Source: Portulaca oleracea | Taxonomy: Eukaryota > Streptophyta > Magnoliopsida > Caryophyllales > Portulacaceae | Assembly: GCA_029582165.1 (NCBI GenBank) | Contig: CM055874.1 | Location: forward strand, 48,645,269 to 48,709,268 | Direction: 5' to 3' | Length of the DNA: 64,000 nt | In this document: in pieces, positions 35,313 to 45,610 of the stretch | How the letters are laid out: each line of letters begins with the position of its first letter | Position numbering within the stretch: position 1 is the first letter of the stretch | Notes under the pieces: model-generated | What the model was told of the DNA's origin: nothing | Database searches by the model: none | What the model saw: the letters and a program-made list of their open reading frames with translations, nothing else | Position numbers and translations under genes: made by a program

Positions 35313-37869
35313 ATGGATATTGACTTAAACAAAATCCCACAAAGGGAAATAAATGAACATTTTATAGGTCAAACATTCAATACTGAAGAAGAAGCTCAAA
35401 TGTTCTACAAAATTTATGCCCAAAAGTATGGTTTTTCCATCCGCAAAGATCGATTTGAGAAAAAAGACAACAAGATAGTGAGGATTGATTTTGCTTGCCA
35501 TCGAGGAAGGAAGAAGCCAATCAAGATACTTGATCCATCCAAAGTTTCGCGAAATAGAGAATCTTCCAGATGTGAGTGCAACGCTCATATGCGTATCACA
35601 TTCAGGAGATCTTTTGAAATATTTCCTGAAGAATGGCATGTAACAAGATTCGTCAAAGAGCACAACCATGATCTTCTTACGCCCGAAGAATCCCGCTTAC
35701 TACCATCTAATAGAAGAATCACAAGAAGAAAAGAAAATTTTGTTATACAAGGAAGCTGGACTTTCAGTCATACAAATCATCCGACTTATGGAGCTTGAAT
35801 CAAATGTTGAACATGGGGGACTTCCATTCATTGAAAAGGATATCCGTAATCTTTTTACTAAAGTGAAGAAAATGATTGGCTCAGATGATGCAATGGACTT
35901 GATTGAATGGATGAAATTAGCAAAGGTAGAAAATAAAAACTTTCAGTATGCCTACACCATGGATGAAGAAAGTAGACTTGAGCACTTGTTTTGGTGTCCT
36001 GCTGAGTGTTTTGAGTGGTATAGTAAATATGGTGATGCTGTCATCTTTGACACTACTTACAAAGTTAATGCATATGATATGCCTTGTGCAATATTCGCTG
36101 GCATGGACAACCATGGAAGCACAGTTTTATTTGGGTGTGCACTTTTACGCAATGAAACCATGTCTACATTTAACTGGCTTATGAAGGTATTCATTTCCTA
36201 GCTATTTGATATTACCAGAGTGTTCTTGTGATATTATTGGCACCACAATTTACTGGAGATGTTTCGGCCAGACTTGATGGCTTTAACCAAAACTAATGAT
36301 TGTTTTGTTATTTTGCTAAGCATGCTTGAACCAGAATTAAGTGATTGTTTCACCTTAGATCAACTTTAATTTAGTATCTATTTACAGGCTATGATGTGAA
36401 ATATATTTGCAGTGATTTAGATGATAACTTGAAGTTGCCAAGGTGTGGTTTTAACTAAAGGATTTTTATTTAGATTATTAAAGAATTTAAATTACATCAA
36501 CTTCTGGATTTTTGCATTGATTTAGATTACTAATTAGATGATTTAAGAGGTTTGTGAACCATGATTTTTATTTAACATTGTGCTATCACCCAAATGCAGA
36601 CTTTCATTGAAGTAATGAGAAAACCTCCTAAGACTATTATAACAGATCAAGACCCATGGATGTCTGAAGCAATTGCAGCCGAATTATCAACTACAAAACA
36701 TAGCTTCTGTATTTGGCATATCATATCGAAGTTTAGTGCTTGGTTCACAGGTCTTCTTCGCAGTGATTACCAAAAATGGTGTGCTGATTTTTATACGTTA
36801 TACAGGATGGATTGCCCCGAGGAATTTGAGTATAATTGGCATTTAACCATCCAAAAGTATAGCTTGCAAAACAATAAGCATGTTACAGGTTTATATGAAA
36901 TCAGACACTTCTGGGCACCAGCTTATTTACGTGATCATTTTTTTGGAGGGATGACAACTACAGGCAGGTCAGAAAGTACAAACGCATTCATCAAAAGGTT
37001 TATTTCTTCTCACACAAGTCTGACAGATTTTGTTAAACAGGTTTGTACCATTTCTTTCTTTCTTTCATATTATATGTATTCTTCTCTAATTTTTCCTAAC
37101 AGATCAAGTTTGAAACACTAATATATATATTCTTCTTTAATATTTTCAGATGGGTGTTGCAATTAAAGAGATTGAGAATAAGCGTGCACACAACCACATG
37201 ACTTCTACAATTAGGCCTACTTCTTTGAAAACAAGGTCCCCACTTGAAGAACAAGTTTCTCAAGTGTTCACACCATTTGCTTTCAAAAAGTTTCAAGTAG
37301 AACTTGAAAGAGCAAGCCAATATTCATTTGTCTATGCTGAAAGAAATGAATTTGTCTTAAGGCACTACAATTCAAATAGTAGAATGCGTAAGGTCTTCTG
37401 GGATGGAAACAATGCATTATGTAGCTGCAAGAATTTTGAATTTTGGGGCATAATTTGTCGTCATATATTACGGGTGTTCATTCAAAAGGATTGTTTCCAG
37501 ATTCCAGCATCTTATCTACCTTGGCGCTAGCATTCAAATGTGTCTGAAAGCAGTGGTGAAGCACAAGAATTTGTAGGGGAGGAAGTTCGACAAGAAGAGC
37601 CTACTCAGATTAATGTTGAAGATGTGAGAAATGGAAATAATATTTTGTGCCCACCTAAATCAAAAACAAAAGGGCGTCCAAGGAAAGTACGTTTCAAAGG
37701 TGGAAAAGAATTGGCTAACAAGCAAACCAAAAAGTGCTCAATATGCAAACAACTTGGTCATACTAAGCCAACATGTCCCGACAAAGAGAATGCACACATT
37801 TTTCAGAAGAAGCAGAAGGTTTCAGCAAGTGACATAGGTTTAAATCCTATCTTTTGTTTGAAGGATTAG
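35313..37869 (+). pseudogene. FAR1/FHY3-like Mutator transposase, two disabling changes
   Basis: Exon 1 (35313-36186) starts M-D-I-D-L-N and holds the FAR1 DNA-binding domain (F-Y-K-I-Y-A-Q-K-Y-G-F, C-H-R-G, C-E-C-N-A, H-N-H). The MULE transposase domain then starts, with V-I-F-D-T-T-Y-K and F-A-G-M-D-N-H-G. Exon 2 (36600-37040) has I-T-D-Q-D and F-C-I-W-H-I. Exon 3 (from 37150) has the SWIM zinc finger C-S-C-K-N-F-E-F-W-G-I-I-C-R-H. A zinc knuckle C-S-I-C-K-Q-L-G-H-T-K-P-T-C lies near the end. All junctions are GT-AG and phase 0. Exon 1 is one base out of frame (length 874), with the shift near 35720-35735. A TAG at 37528-37530 stands where relatives have Trp, and the same frame continues to 37869. 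FAR1-type proteins are transposases or domesticated light-signalling factors; the TIRs make this one a transposase. Confidence 0.9.
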
Positions 37870-37971
37870 GTAGCACAGGACTACTTTATATTTCTTTCTA
37901 AAATATACTTTGAGATTGTCATTTAGTTTTTTGGTTTTTACAAGACTCAATCATAGCGATTTTCAACAAGT

Positions 37972-38019
37972 AAGATTCTGTTTTAACCATCGCCCCCAGG
38001 GCGACGTTTAGCAAAACCG
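37972..38019. repeat. right TIR of the Mutator element
   Basis: Reverse complement of 34805-34852 with two mismatches (CAGGG for CGGGG in the core, and one further base). Confidence 0.9.
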
Positions 38020-38055
38020 ATAATAATAAAAGGAAGCATGCATAGCGATTTTCAG

Positions 38056-39722
38056 CTTTTGGCAATTATGATAAGTACGGTAATTCCCGCGATGTGTATC
38101 GTACATGTGGCATGATCAAATCTCATACGTCGATTTTATTTATTTTCAAATTTCGAAAAAATTGAAGCTTTGAGATTTGAACTTGCAACCTATCATATAA
38201 TAGACAAATCCCCTACCCATTCAACCATGCATCTTTCACTAATTATTTTTGCAATATTTTGATATTGTATACAACATGCCTTGGAATTTAAGTTTCAAAA
38301 CTCTTCTGTCATCCGCAATTATTACGTGGATTTTAACCTCTTGCTCAACTGTTTAATCTATATTTATTCCAATTTCTTATTCTTGTTTTGGTAGCTTACA
38401 TATAATTTGAATTTTTTTTATTGTTAAAAGTATATATAGTAGTTTCAATCAAAAAATTTATTTTCTAAAATAGTTATTAAAAAATATACGAAACAATTTT
38501 ATAGTTTTTTCATGAAAATTTTACTTTAGTATCTATTATTATATTTTATTTCTAAGGATCTGGTCATAATATTATAATAGTAAATTAATTAAATGAAAAG
38601 TAAAAATTGCTCTAGTTTTGTATTAGATATTTGTAATTTATGTATGTATGATCTTATGTATTTCTTTTTCATTTTTGAAAAATTTAAAATGTTCTAATTG
38701 TGTATGCATTAAATATTGGTAACTTATGAATGACTTTAGGTATTTCTTTTTCATTTTTATTAATTTATATTCATGAATGTAATAATAAATTATGTAGGTT
38801 TGGAATTTGCTTTAGAATTCACCAAACCTTCTAAATTATTTCTTCTAGGTTTAGATTTTCCTTATAAGCTTGTGTTTCAATATATCTAATAGATTATGAT
38901 GGATACCGGATAAAATGATTGAAACAAATTTACCGACCTACGTTGTTTCCAGCAACATTTTGCCGGAGATACAACTATTGCGAGAAATATTCCTGCGGCC
39001 AAGTCTCCCTCACTCAGATGCAATCCCGAGACTAGCCACTTCCGATCTGCTACCCTCGACACCATCCAAAACTGATTGTGGAAAAAAACGAAATGAAATC
39101 GTACTGTGCATGGCCGGTGTTTGAGAACATCGTTGTTCTCTGGCACTGGTAACATCCGGTCGTTCGAAAATTGGTACTGGAAAACTGGTCGGCAGCGGCA
39201 GTGAGAAGTCATGCTGTGTCAAACAGCGGAGGCGGATATCAGGGGCATCGTCAATATAATGGAAAATAATAAGAAAATAGAATTGTCATGAAGTTATTGT
39301 CGTAACAATTTTTTCAAAAAACAAGCATTTTTCAATCCTTCTTAAGACGAAAAATAAAATTAAACTATTTATCCATAATCGTTATGGACATGAAATAAAA
39401 TAAACTTAAATGATAGTTTATCGATAAAAAATAATATTTTTATAAGATTGGATTAATAATTATTATAAAATTACTAGAAAATAAATAACATAAAATTATT
39501 GAAATATTATCCGTGCATTACACGGGATATTATAGACTAGCTCATAGTTAACAAACAAGTCCTTGTAAAAAATAATTTTTAATTAATTATACATAATTTT
39601 CACAATTTAAAAATCAAAATTAATCTTTTTGGAAATAAATAAAATCGACGTATGAGATCTGATCATGCCACATGTACGGTACACATCACGGGAATTACTG
39701 TAATTACCGTAATTGCCAAAAG
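38056..39722. mobile_element. non-autonomous TIR element (Mutator-like?), ~1.67 kb
   Basis: About 90 bp at the left (38056-38146, CTTTTGGCAATTA...) pairs with the reverse complement of 39633-39722. Shared blocks include CGTACATGTGGCATGATCA and ATCTCATACGTCGATTTTAT. No transposase is encoded. Long TIRs suggest Mutator-like, but no 9-bp TSD could be matched. A GC-richer island (about 38900-39240) inside AT-rich surroundings may be captured sequence. Confidence 0.65.
39511..39540 (+). other. Helitron-like 3' end (tentative)
   Basis: CCGTG-CATTA-CACGG forms a short hairpin followed 11 bases later by the terminal tetranucleotide CTAG (39537-39540). This is the arrangement at plant Helitron 3' ends. 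The next base is C rather than the expected T, and no matching 5' end was found. Confidence 0.35.
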
Positions 39723-40220
39723 TTGGAAATTACGAGAGGGAAAAAGTTACCCGAGACTTAACGACTCCTCATAATTAAACATTTGAGAAATATTTTGTGA
39801 AGAGTCTGCTAAAAGTTTGTGTGTTATATGTTTAAACTTGCACCTCTATTATGCTAAGTTAGAGTTGTGTTGTTGAAGGAAATTCAAGTTAAGAGACATT
39901 TGTAGCTTTTGTTGAGAATCAATCATAATCTTAGTAGATAGTGCAGAAGAGAGAAAAACTCTAGTGAGACTAGGTTGTAGCTTTGAGTGAAGCTTGGAAA
40001 CGAGGCTTCTATTTGTTTAAGAGCTAAGATTACAAGAGAATCTTTTTTTTTTTTTTTTTGAGGGGATTACAAGAGAATCTGAATGTTTGAATGAGGAACA
40101 TATCTTTGTAATTGACTTGAGTTATAGTGGAAGAATTGTTCAAATCCTTCAGTCGTGGCTTTTACACTTATATGGACCTAATGTACTTTTCCACATAACA
40201 TTTGTGTATCCTTATTTTCT
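39723..40220. other. spacer without recognisable gene
   Basis: AT-rich; nothing coding is supported. It contains a 16-bp direct repeat around a poly(T) insert. Confidence 0.5.
40028..40080 (-). mobile_element. 21-bp poly(T) insert between 16-bp direct repeats
   Basis: GATTACAAGAGAATCT occurs at 40028-40043 and again at 40065-40080. Between them lie sixteen T and GAGGG. On the minus strand this is CCCTC followed by poly(A), bounded by a perfect 16-bp duplication, the pattern of LINE-type target-primed insertion of a severely truncated RNA. Confidence 0.6.
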
Positions 40221-40560
40221 AAAATTACTCGTAGGTACCCTAATATTTGGGAAAATTATTTTTCGGTACCCCAACTTTTCAAAACTCATTTTGAGGTACC
40301 CTTACTTTTTGAGTTAGTAATTATTTGGTGCTTTTTTCGGCCATAATTTATTAAGAGACCGAAATACCCTTATTCTTCTTTAAGGGTATTTCTTAAAAAA
40401 TGGAAGATAAAGGTATTTCGGTCACTTAACCAAATTGATGATCGAAAAAGCACCTAATAATTTCTAACCCTAAAAGTAAGGGTACCCCATAATGAGTTTT
40501 AAAAAGTTGGGATACCTGAAAATCATTTCACCAAAAGTTAGGGTACCTCCGAGTAATTTT
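40221..40560. mobile_element. foldback MITE (~340 bp)
   Basis: The left half (from AAAATTACTCGTAGGTACCC) pairs with the reverse complement of the right half (from GAGTAATTTT leftwards) over nearly its whole length, giving one long hairpin. Near the centre, GAAATACCCTTA and TAAGGGTATTTC form a tight stem. No TSD is obvious. Confidence 0.8.
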
Positions 40561-41437
40561 TTGCTATTATTTCTGTTCATAGTTTAGTAGGGAGGAACAA
40601 ATTCGTTCCTAACAATGTTAGAAAAAACGAAATAGTTAAGCCACAATTCAAAGCCCCCTTTTTGTGTTAGTTTGTGTCTCTCTATGCTATATTACTCTTT
40701 TCACCAAGTCTCTGACAACCAGGACTTTTATTTGAACTATCAAATGTAATGAACATGCCTTGAAATGTGGGTTGTGAGGGGGTATTCAACGTTTCTTCCT
40801 TTTAGGAATACGATCATAATATTGCCTATTTCATGGGCTTTTTCAAGGATTCTATGGTTGGCTAGAGTAATCTAGTGGGCCTAACTAAAGGGATGCAAAT
40901 ATCTATCCTAGTCTTAATTTATTTAAATTGAATAAGGTAACTGCAAATCTATTTAGTAGGTTAAATACGACGTCTCATGTGAAGTGTAAGTAGAGTTTTT
41001 TCCACATCAATAATTTTTTAATTTTATACTAATTTAAAAGATAAATGGTAAAGATAAAATTGGATATCTATACGGGTCAGATATACTATAGGGTTATGAT
41101 ACGAGCCATGAGACAAGACATTGCTTAAGTATCTTGCTTTTCATGAAAATAATATTTATTTTAATTTTTAACACCAACTTTTTGATAAATACTATTAATT
41201 TTCAATTATCGTAAGTTTGAAATGTGTTGACTATGCCAGCATTGATAACTGACACCCTAAACAAATGAACCATATCCATTAAACATATTGTAGACACTTT
41301 CTTGTAAATTTTAAAACTTATATATAAAATTGTAATTTTGTACCATTTATAATTAATATTACAATTACAAATATAAAATATATAAAATATTTATAATTTA
41401 ACATATAAATATATAAATTTTATACATAAGCAAGACC
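40561..41437. other. AT-rich spacer, nothing recognised
   Basis: No coding region, RNA gene or clear repeat was identified. Confidence 0.5.
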
Positions 41438-41445
41438 CTTCTCTT

Positions 41446-41690
41446 TAGAGATGGCAACGGGGCGGGGAATCCTCGAACCCGCTGGGGCCCGCCCCGCTCT
41501 AGGGAAAAATCTCCAACCCCATTGAGGATGGGGGTAGGGACGGGGACGATTTTTCAAAATCCGCTCGGGGACGGGGCAGGGATTGGACAAAATTTTCCCC
41601 ATCTCCGTCCCCATTTTCCCCGACGGGGAAAATTCTCCATCCCCATCCCCGAAAATTTTAAAATTACCAAATAACCTTTATTCTAATTCA

Positions 41691-41723
<33 letters not shown>

Positions 41724-42113
41724 GCAAAGATAAAGTAGTAATTTTGTAATTTGATGTATTATTGCTTGAGCAAGTTAAATACGTTGTATTATTGTATTTT
41801 TTTTTCGAATAACACTTGTTGATGTATTATTGTTTGATTTTGATGTATTATTGTTTGAGCAAGTTAAATATGTTGTATTTTGAACAGGTTAAAAACCGGG
41901 TATGATTAAAAATTGAGTCCGGTTAAAATTTAGTTAGATTTTGGATAGCTTAAAAAAATCCTCGTTGGGGATGGGGAATCCGCGGGGATGGGGATGGGGC
42001 AAGAATCATTCCTCAAAGTGGGGATGGAGACGGAGATGAAGATGAGCTTTGGGAGCGGGGATGGGGATGGGGATATACTCCTCCGTCCTCGATCCGCCCC
42101 GTTGCCATCCCTA
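41446..42113. mobile_element. hAT-type MITE with 8-bp TSD
   Basis: The ends are TAGAGATGGCAACGGGGCGG and, on the opposite strand, TAGGGATGGCAACGGGGCGG. Flanking CTTCTCTT at 41438-41445 and 42114-42121 is a perfect 8-bp duplication. Subterminal regions are full of GGGGACGGGGA-like repeats, typical of plant hAT MITEs. The 668-bp element encodes nothing. Confidence 0.92.
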
Positions 42114-42419
42114 CTTCTCTTACCCCAATTTCATTTTCGTTTATTATAGGGGTGGTTGCCAGCTATAGGTAAAAATTTCACATATACCCGTGGACTGCTT
42201 CATTAGGCACGAGGGTACCACACTCAATCATAGTCCCTCCCATTTAGGGATGGCAATGAGCAGGATCTGGGTAGGGTCCACCTGCATCCATATCCTTACC
42301 CATATTTTTAACTGGACCCATATCCTTTGTGTCTTTTCTGAAAGGACCCATATCCTTGTCCATATTTTTTACTGGACCCATATCCTTACCCATTTACCCA
42401 TATCCTTTACTGCCATTTA

Positions 42420-43684
42420 AATTGAACTTCGGTCTATGACGTTGTGTCTCTGTGAGAGCACGAGAGGCTGAGAGCAGAGAGAGGCTGAGACTGAGAGCAG
42501 AGAGAGGCTGACTGGAGCGTGGCGCGGTGGGAGTATTGATGATTTAGCTTGAGTTGGAACTTTGATTCAACAATCGACCAAAGCTTGAACAATAAAGGAA
42601 GGATATGACCTTGTGGCTAGGTAATCCACAACCCAAAGGCCTAACACTCCACAATGATTATCCAAGGTAATCCATTAAATAATCACAAGGAATGACTTGC
42701 TAACACCACCATCCACAAAAGGAATAGGTAAGAACAAGATTTTTGAGGAAAAAAGGGAGAAACCCTAACTAATACATAAGCGTCACAATAATATTCAGCA
42801 AAAAACTCCTTGGGAAATGAGGAACTAGCTATTTATACTAAGTAGAAATTAAGCCAACAATCAGCCCAAAGGACGCAGCAGCACGCGCATGTCGCAGGCT
42901 TGACACGGGCGTGAAGGTGGGTGACTCGGGCGCGATGGTCTACTGGCCCGACAACTCCAACGCGCCATCATCAATCGTCGGGGGCGCCCTGAACAATGAC
43001 TCAGGCGAGTCACAAGATTACTCGGGCGCGACTGTCTTCTGGGCAGCTTTTCCCTGCCGACTTCAAACGCGCATAACTTCTTCATCCGGACTCCGTTTTA
43101 AGCCCGTAAGATATCGATGGAAAGCTCTTGGTGTATTCTTTAAGCTCTCAAAATTTGAGACCCATCGGAGTCATATTGAAGGAGTTATGACCCAAAAGGT
43201 GAAGGCACATCCATTCCAACAACCCAAGTTGACCCATTTGCGCTTATTCTTGCCTAAGGACTTCAAACCCTTTTAAAGGCTCGAAGTAGGTCCCGATGAG
43301 GACCTGTAGCTCCACTCCTATGGTCCAGGGTCCCATTTAAAGTAGATGTCACACCCGATGTCGTTCAAACCACGCCTCCAGGGTCCCGGGTCCACCTTGA
43401 AATTGACTCCACACCCATCATTGGAGTTATTTTCATCGTGTTTCATGGAGGGGGTGCGGGTCGGTTTAGCGATTATGATTTTTGAGGCTTGGGTCCCAAC
43501 CTGGTACGCTCCACTGACTGCAAGAATGAAGTATCAAGTAGTCTAGACTAGGGTTTTTTTCTTTTCACTTCCGTCAGTGCTACACGTTACAAAAAAAAAT
43601 TAAAAAATTAAATTCATCTTAAGTGTTAACAAAAACTAGGGTTTCCAATATCTTAAAGTGTTAAATTCATTTTACTTATTAATT

Positions 43685-43690
<6 letters not shown>
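42420..43690 (-). other. possible LTR fragment, unclassified
   Basis: No gene is seen. GC-rich blocks and CGCGCATAACTTCTTCATCC-like phrasing resemble gypsy LTR interiors. A TATAAATA lies on the minus strand at 42831-42838. No boundaries or second copy were found. Confidence 0.3.

Positions 43691-43741
<51 letters not shown>
43691..43741. repeat. (TA)n microsatellite, left part
   Basis: About 25 AT units interrupted by the Tip100-like element; the tract resumes at 54539. Confidence 0.95.
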
Positions 43742-43746
<5 letters not shown>

Positions 43747-44941
43747 GCGGATCCAGACTCTGTCATCAGGGGTGGCCACTTAACAATAGCTCACATTTGA
43801 AAAAAAAAAATTACATAAAATGTCAAATATATTAATAGTAAATCATTACATTTGGCCAATGCGTACTTTCATTTTTTGATATCGACGCATACTCATTAGT
43901 AATTGAGTCAAATACATCCATCTCTATATAACAAATTAAACAGTCATTTAAAAAACTATCACACGTCCTATTGCGAAGTCATAATCATATATGATATACC
44001 CGAATAAATATAATTCAAATACAACAGTCAGTAGTAAAATATTGAAATATATTCACAAGAAAATAATTCTAATTTTAAACAATTTTTTTTAAAAATATTA
44101 GTGGACCAATATGTCATATTTTATTACCACAGAGAAAGAGTGTCAATTGAGCACCAAATAAGGGCACAAATAGGTAAAGCTATGCACAGAATACATATCA
44201 ATGGGCAATGGGCCAACGGCTATGGCTACCAACTGTCCAACTCTATCTCTTATTCTCTTTCCCAAAATCTGACATTCATTCACTGATTCACAACCCCATG
44301 AATCAAATAATTGCGGAATTCTACTAAATGTTAATTGTAGAGTTTGTACTAGAGCCAATTGATTCAAATGAATCAAATGACAAGTCAGTTTCAGTAAGTA
44401 GTGCCGCACTTTAGTTGTTCAGCAAATAGCAAGTCTAAGTCCCAGAATATGACATTCATATGATTCATTCACATTTCACAACCCCATTAAATTAATACAT
44501 TCACCACATTAGAATAATAGAATTTTTCCAATCAATAATTCAAAGTAAATCTGAATTCTGAATATATATGTATATAAACTATACAATCTAAACCCTAAAA
44601 TTGAAATAATGAAACTATTAGTGAAAATTAGAGAATTAGTATTAAATTTAGACAAATCGGAACTTACAAATCTATTCCGGTCGTCGGAACTGCAAGGGAA
44701 GGTTATCGGTGGGGCCGCCTTGGCGTCCTGGGCAGGTCGGGTGGTCGGCGTCTGGCCGCGGCCACGAGGGCGGGCCGGAGGATTCGATCGGCGACAGAGC
44801 GCCGATCGAGGGTCGATGAAGGCAGGGAGGAGGGCTGGAGGGAGCACAGCCAGGCAGAGAGGAAGAGTCGTGGAGTAAGTTTAGATGTGAAGAGCAATGA
44901 GAGAAATTGATTTTAATTAATTTTACATAAAAATCAAAAGT

Positions 44942-45163
44942 TGTTATAAATATATGAATATCAGAGAAAGTGGAGAGAGAATAGAGATAGAGGAATTGAG
45001 AGAAAGAAAGGAATGAATATTTCATTGCCATTGATGAAGTATTTATAATACAAGGATTCTTCATCACTAAGAATACTTTATCACTAAGAATACTTCATCG
45101 CTAAGAAAACTTCATTACTAAGAAAAGTAATAATATGGACATTCACACAATTATTCCATAACA
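44942..45163 (-). repeat. 3' LTR of the copia element (222 bp)
   Basis: About 17 bp longer than the 5' LTR, owing to a local duplication of ATCACTAAGAATACTT. Confidence 0.92.
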
Positions 45164-45172
45164 CTCCCCCTT
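45164..45172 (-). other. polypurine tract of the copia element
   Basis: CTCCCCCTT on plus, AAGGGGGAG on minus, immediately before the 3' LTR. Confidence 0.85.
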
Positions 45173-45469
45173 GAATGTCCATTGCCAAAGAATATGCCTC
45201 ATTAAAACCTTACTAGAAAAACCCAATGGAAAAAACCCCAGTGAAGGAAAAAGAGTACATAATTCTTGATACGCCAAGATATGTTGCCTCATTAAAAACC
45301 TTTCTAAGGAAAACCCAATGAGACAAAACCTGAGATAAGGGAAAAAGAGTACAACGCGTATTACTCCCCCTGATGAGAACGTCAATGAAGATCTTTGAGT
45401 TGATGTAATTTAACTTCATCACTGACTTTTAAACTTTGCAGTCGAAAGTGGCTTGATACATGAATCAAC

Positions 45470-45610
45470 TTAATTCTAACTGAAACGAATTTGCTTAATA
45501 TCTGTTTCAGTGTGCACATAATTAGTATGTGATCAAGTGTCATAGGATTTAGGTAAATATCCAAGATCGGCATAGCTAATCAAACCAATTTTGAGCCGAT
45601 GGGGATAATA
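45470..45610 (-). pseudogene. copia RNase H remnant
   Basis: On the minus strand, I-S-Y-A-D-L-G-Y-L followed by S-H-T-N-Y-V matches the copia RNase H block around Y-A-D-A-G-Y-L and S-Q-T-G-Y-V. In-frame stops show it is dead. Its place just before the 3' LTR fits copia gene order. Confidence 0.55.

Larger units (their letters stand above)
34805..38019 (+). mobile_element. Mutator-like element (FAR1 type) with TIRs and 9-bp TSD
   Basis: The left end starts CGGTTTTGCTAAACGTCGCC and the right end is its reverse complement. The inverted repeats pair over about 48 bp with two mismatches. Flanks are a perfect 9-bp duplication, ATAATAATA, at 34796-34804 and 38020-38028, as expected for Mutator. The 3215-bp element encodes one multi-exon FAR1-like transposase in sense orientation. 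The intact ends and TSD point to a fairly recent insertion into a gypsy LTR. Confidence 0.93.

Noticed and set aside
37041..37149. Reading 37041-37121 as coding continuation of the FAR1-like exon
   Set aside because: A GT at 37041 and AG at 37148-37149 bound a T-rich intron; splicing there keeps phase 0 into the SWIM exon, while reading through hits a stop at once after unrelated residues.
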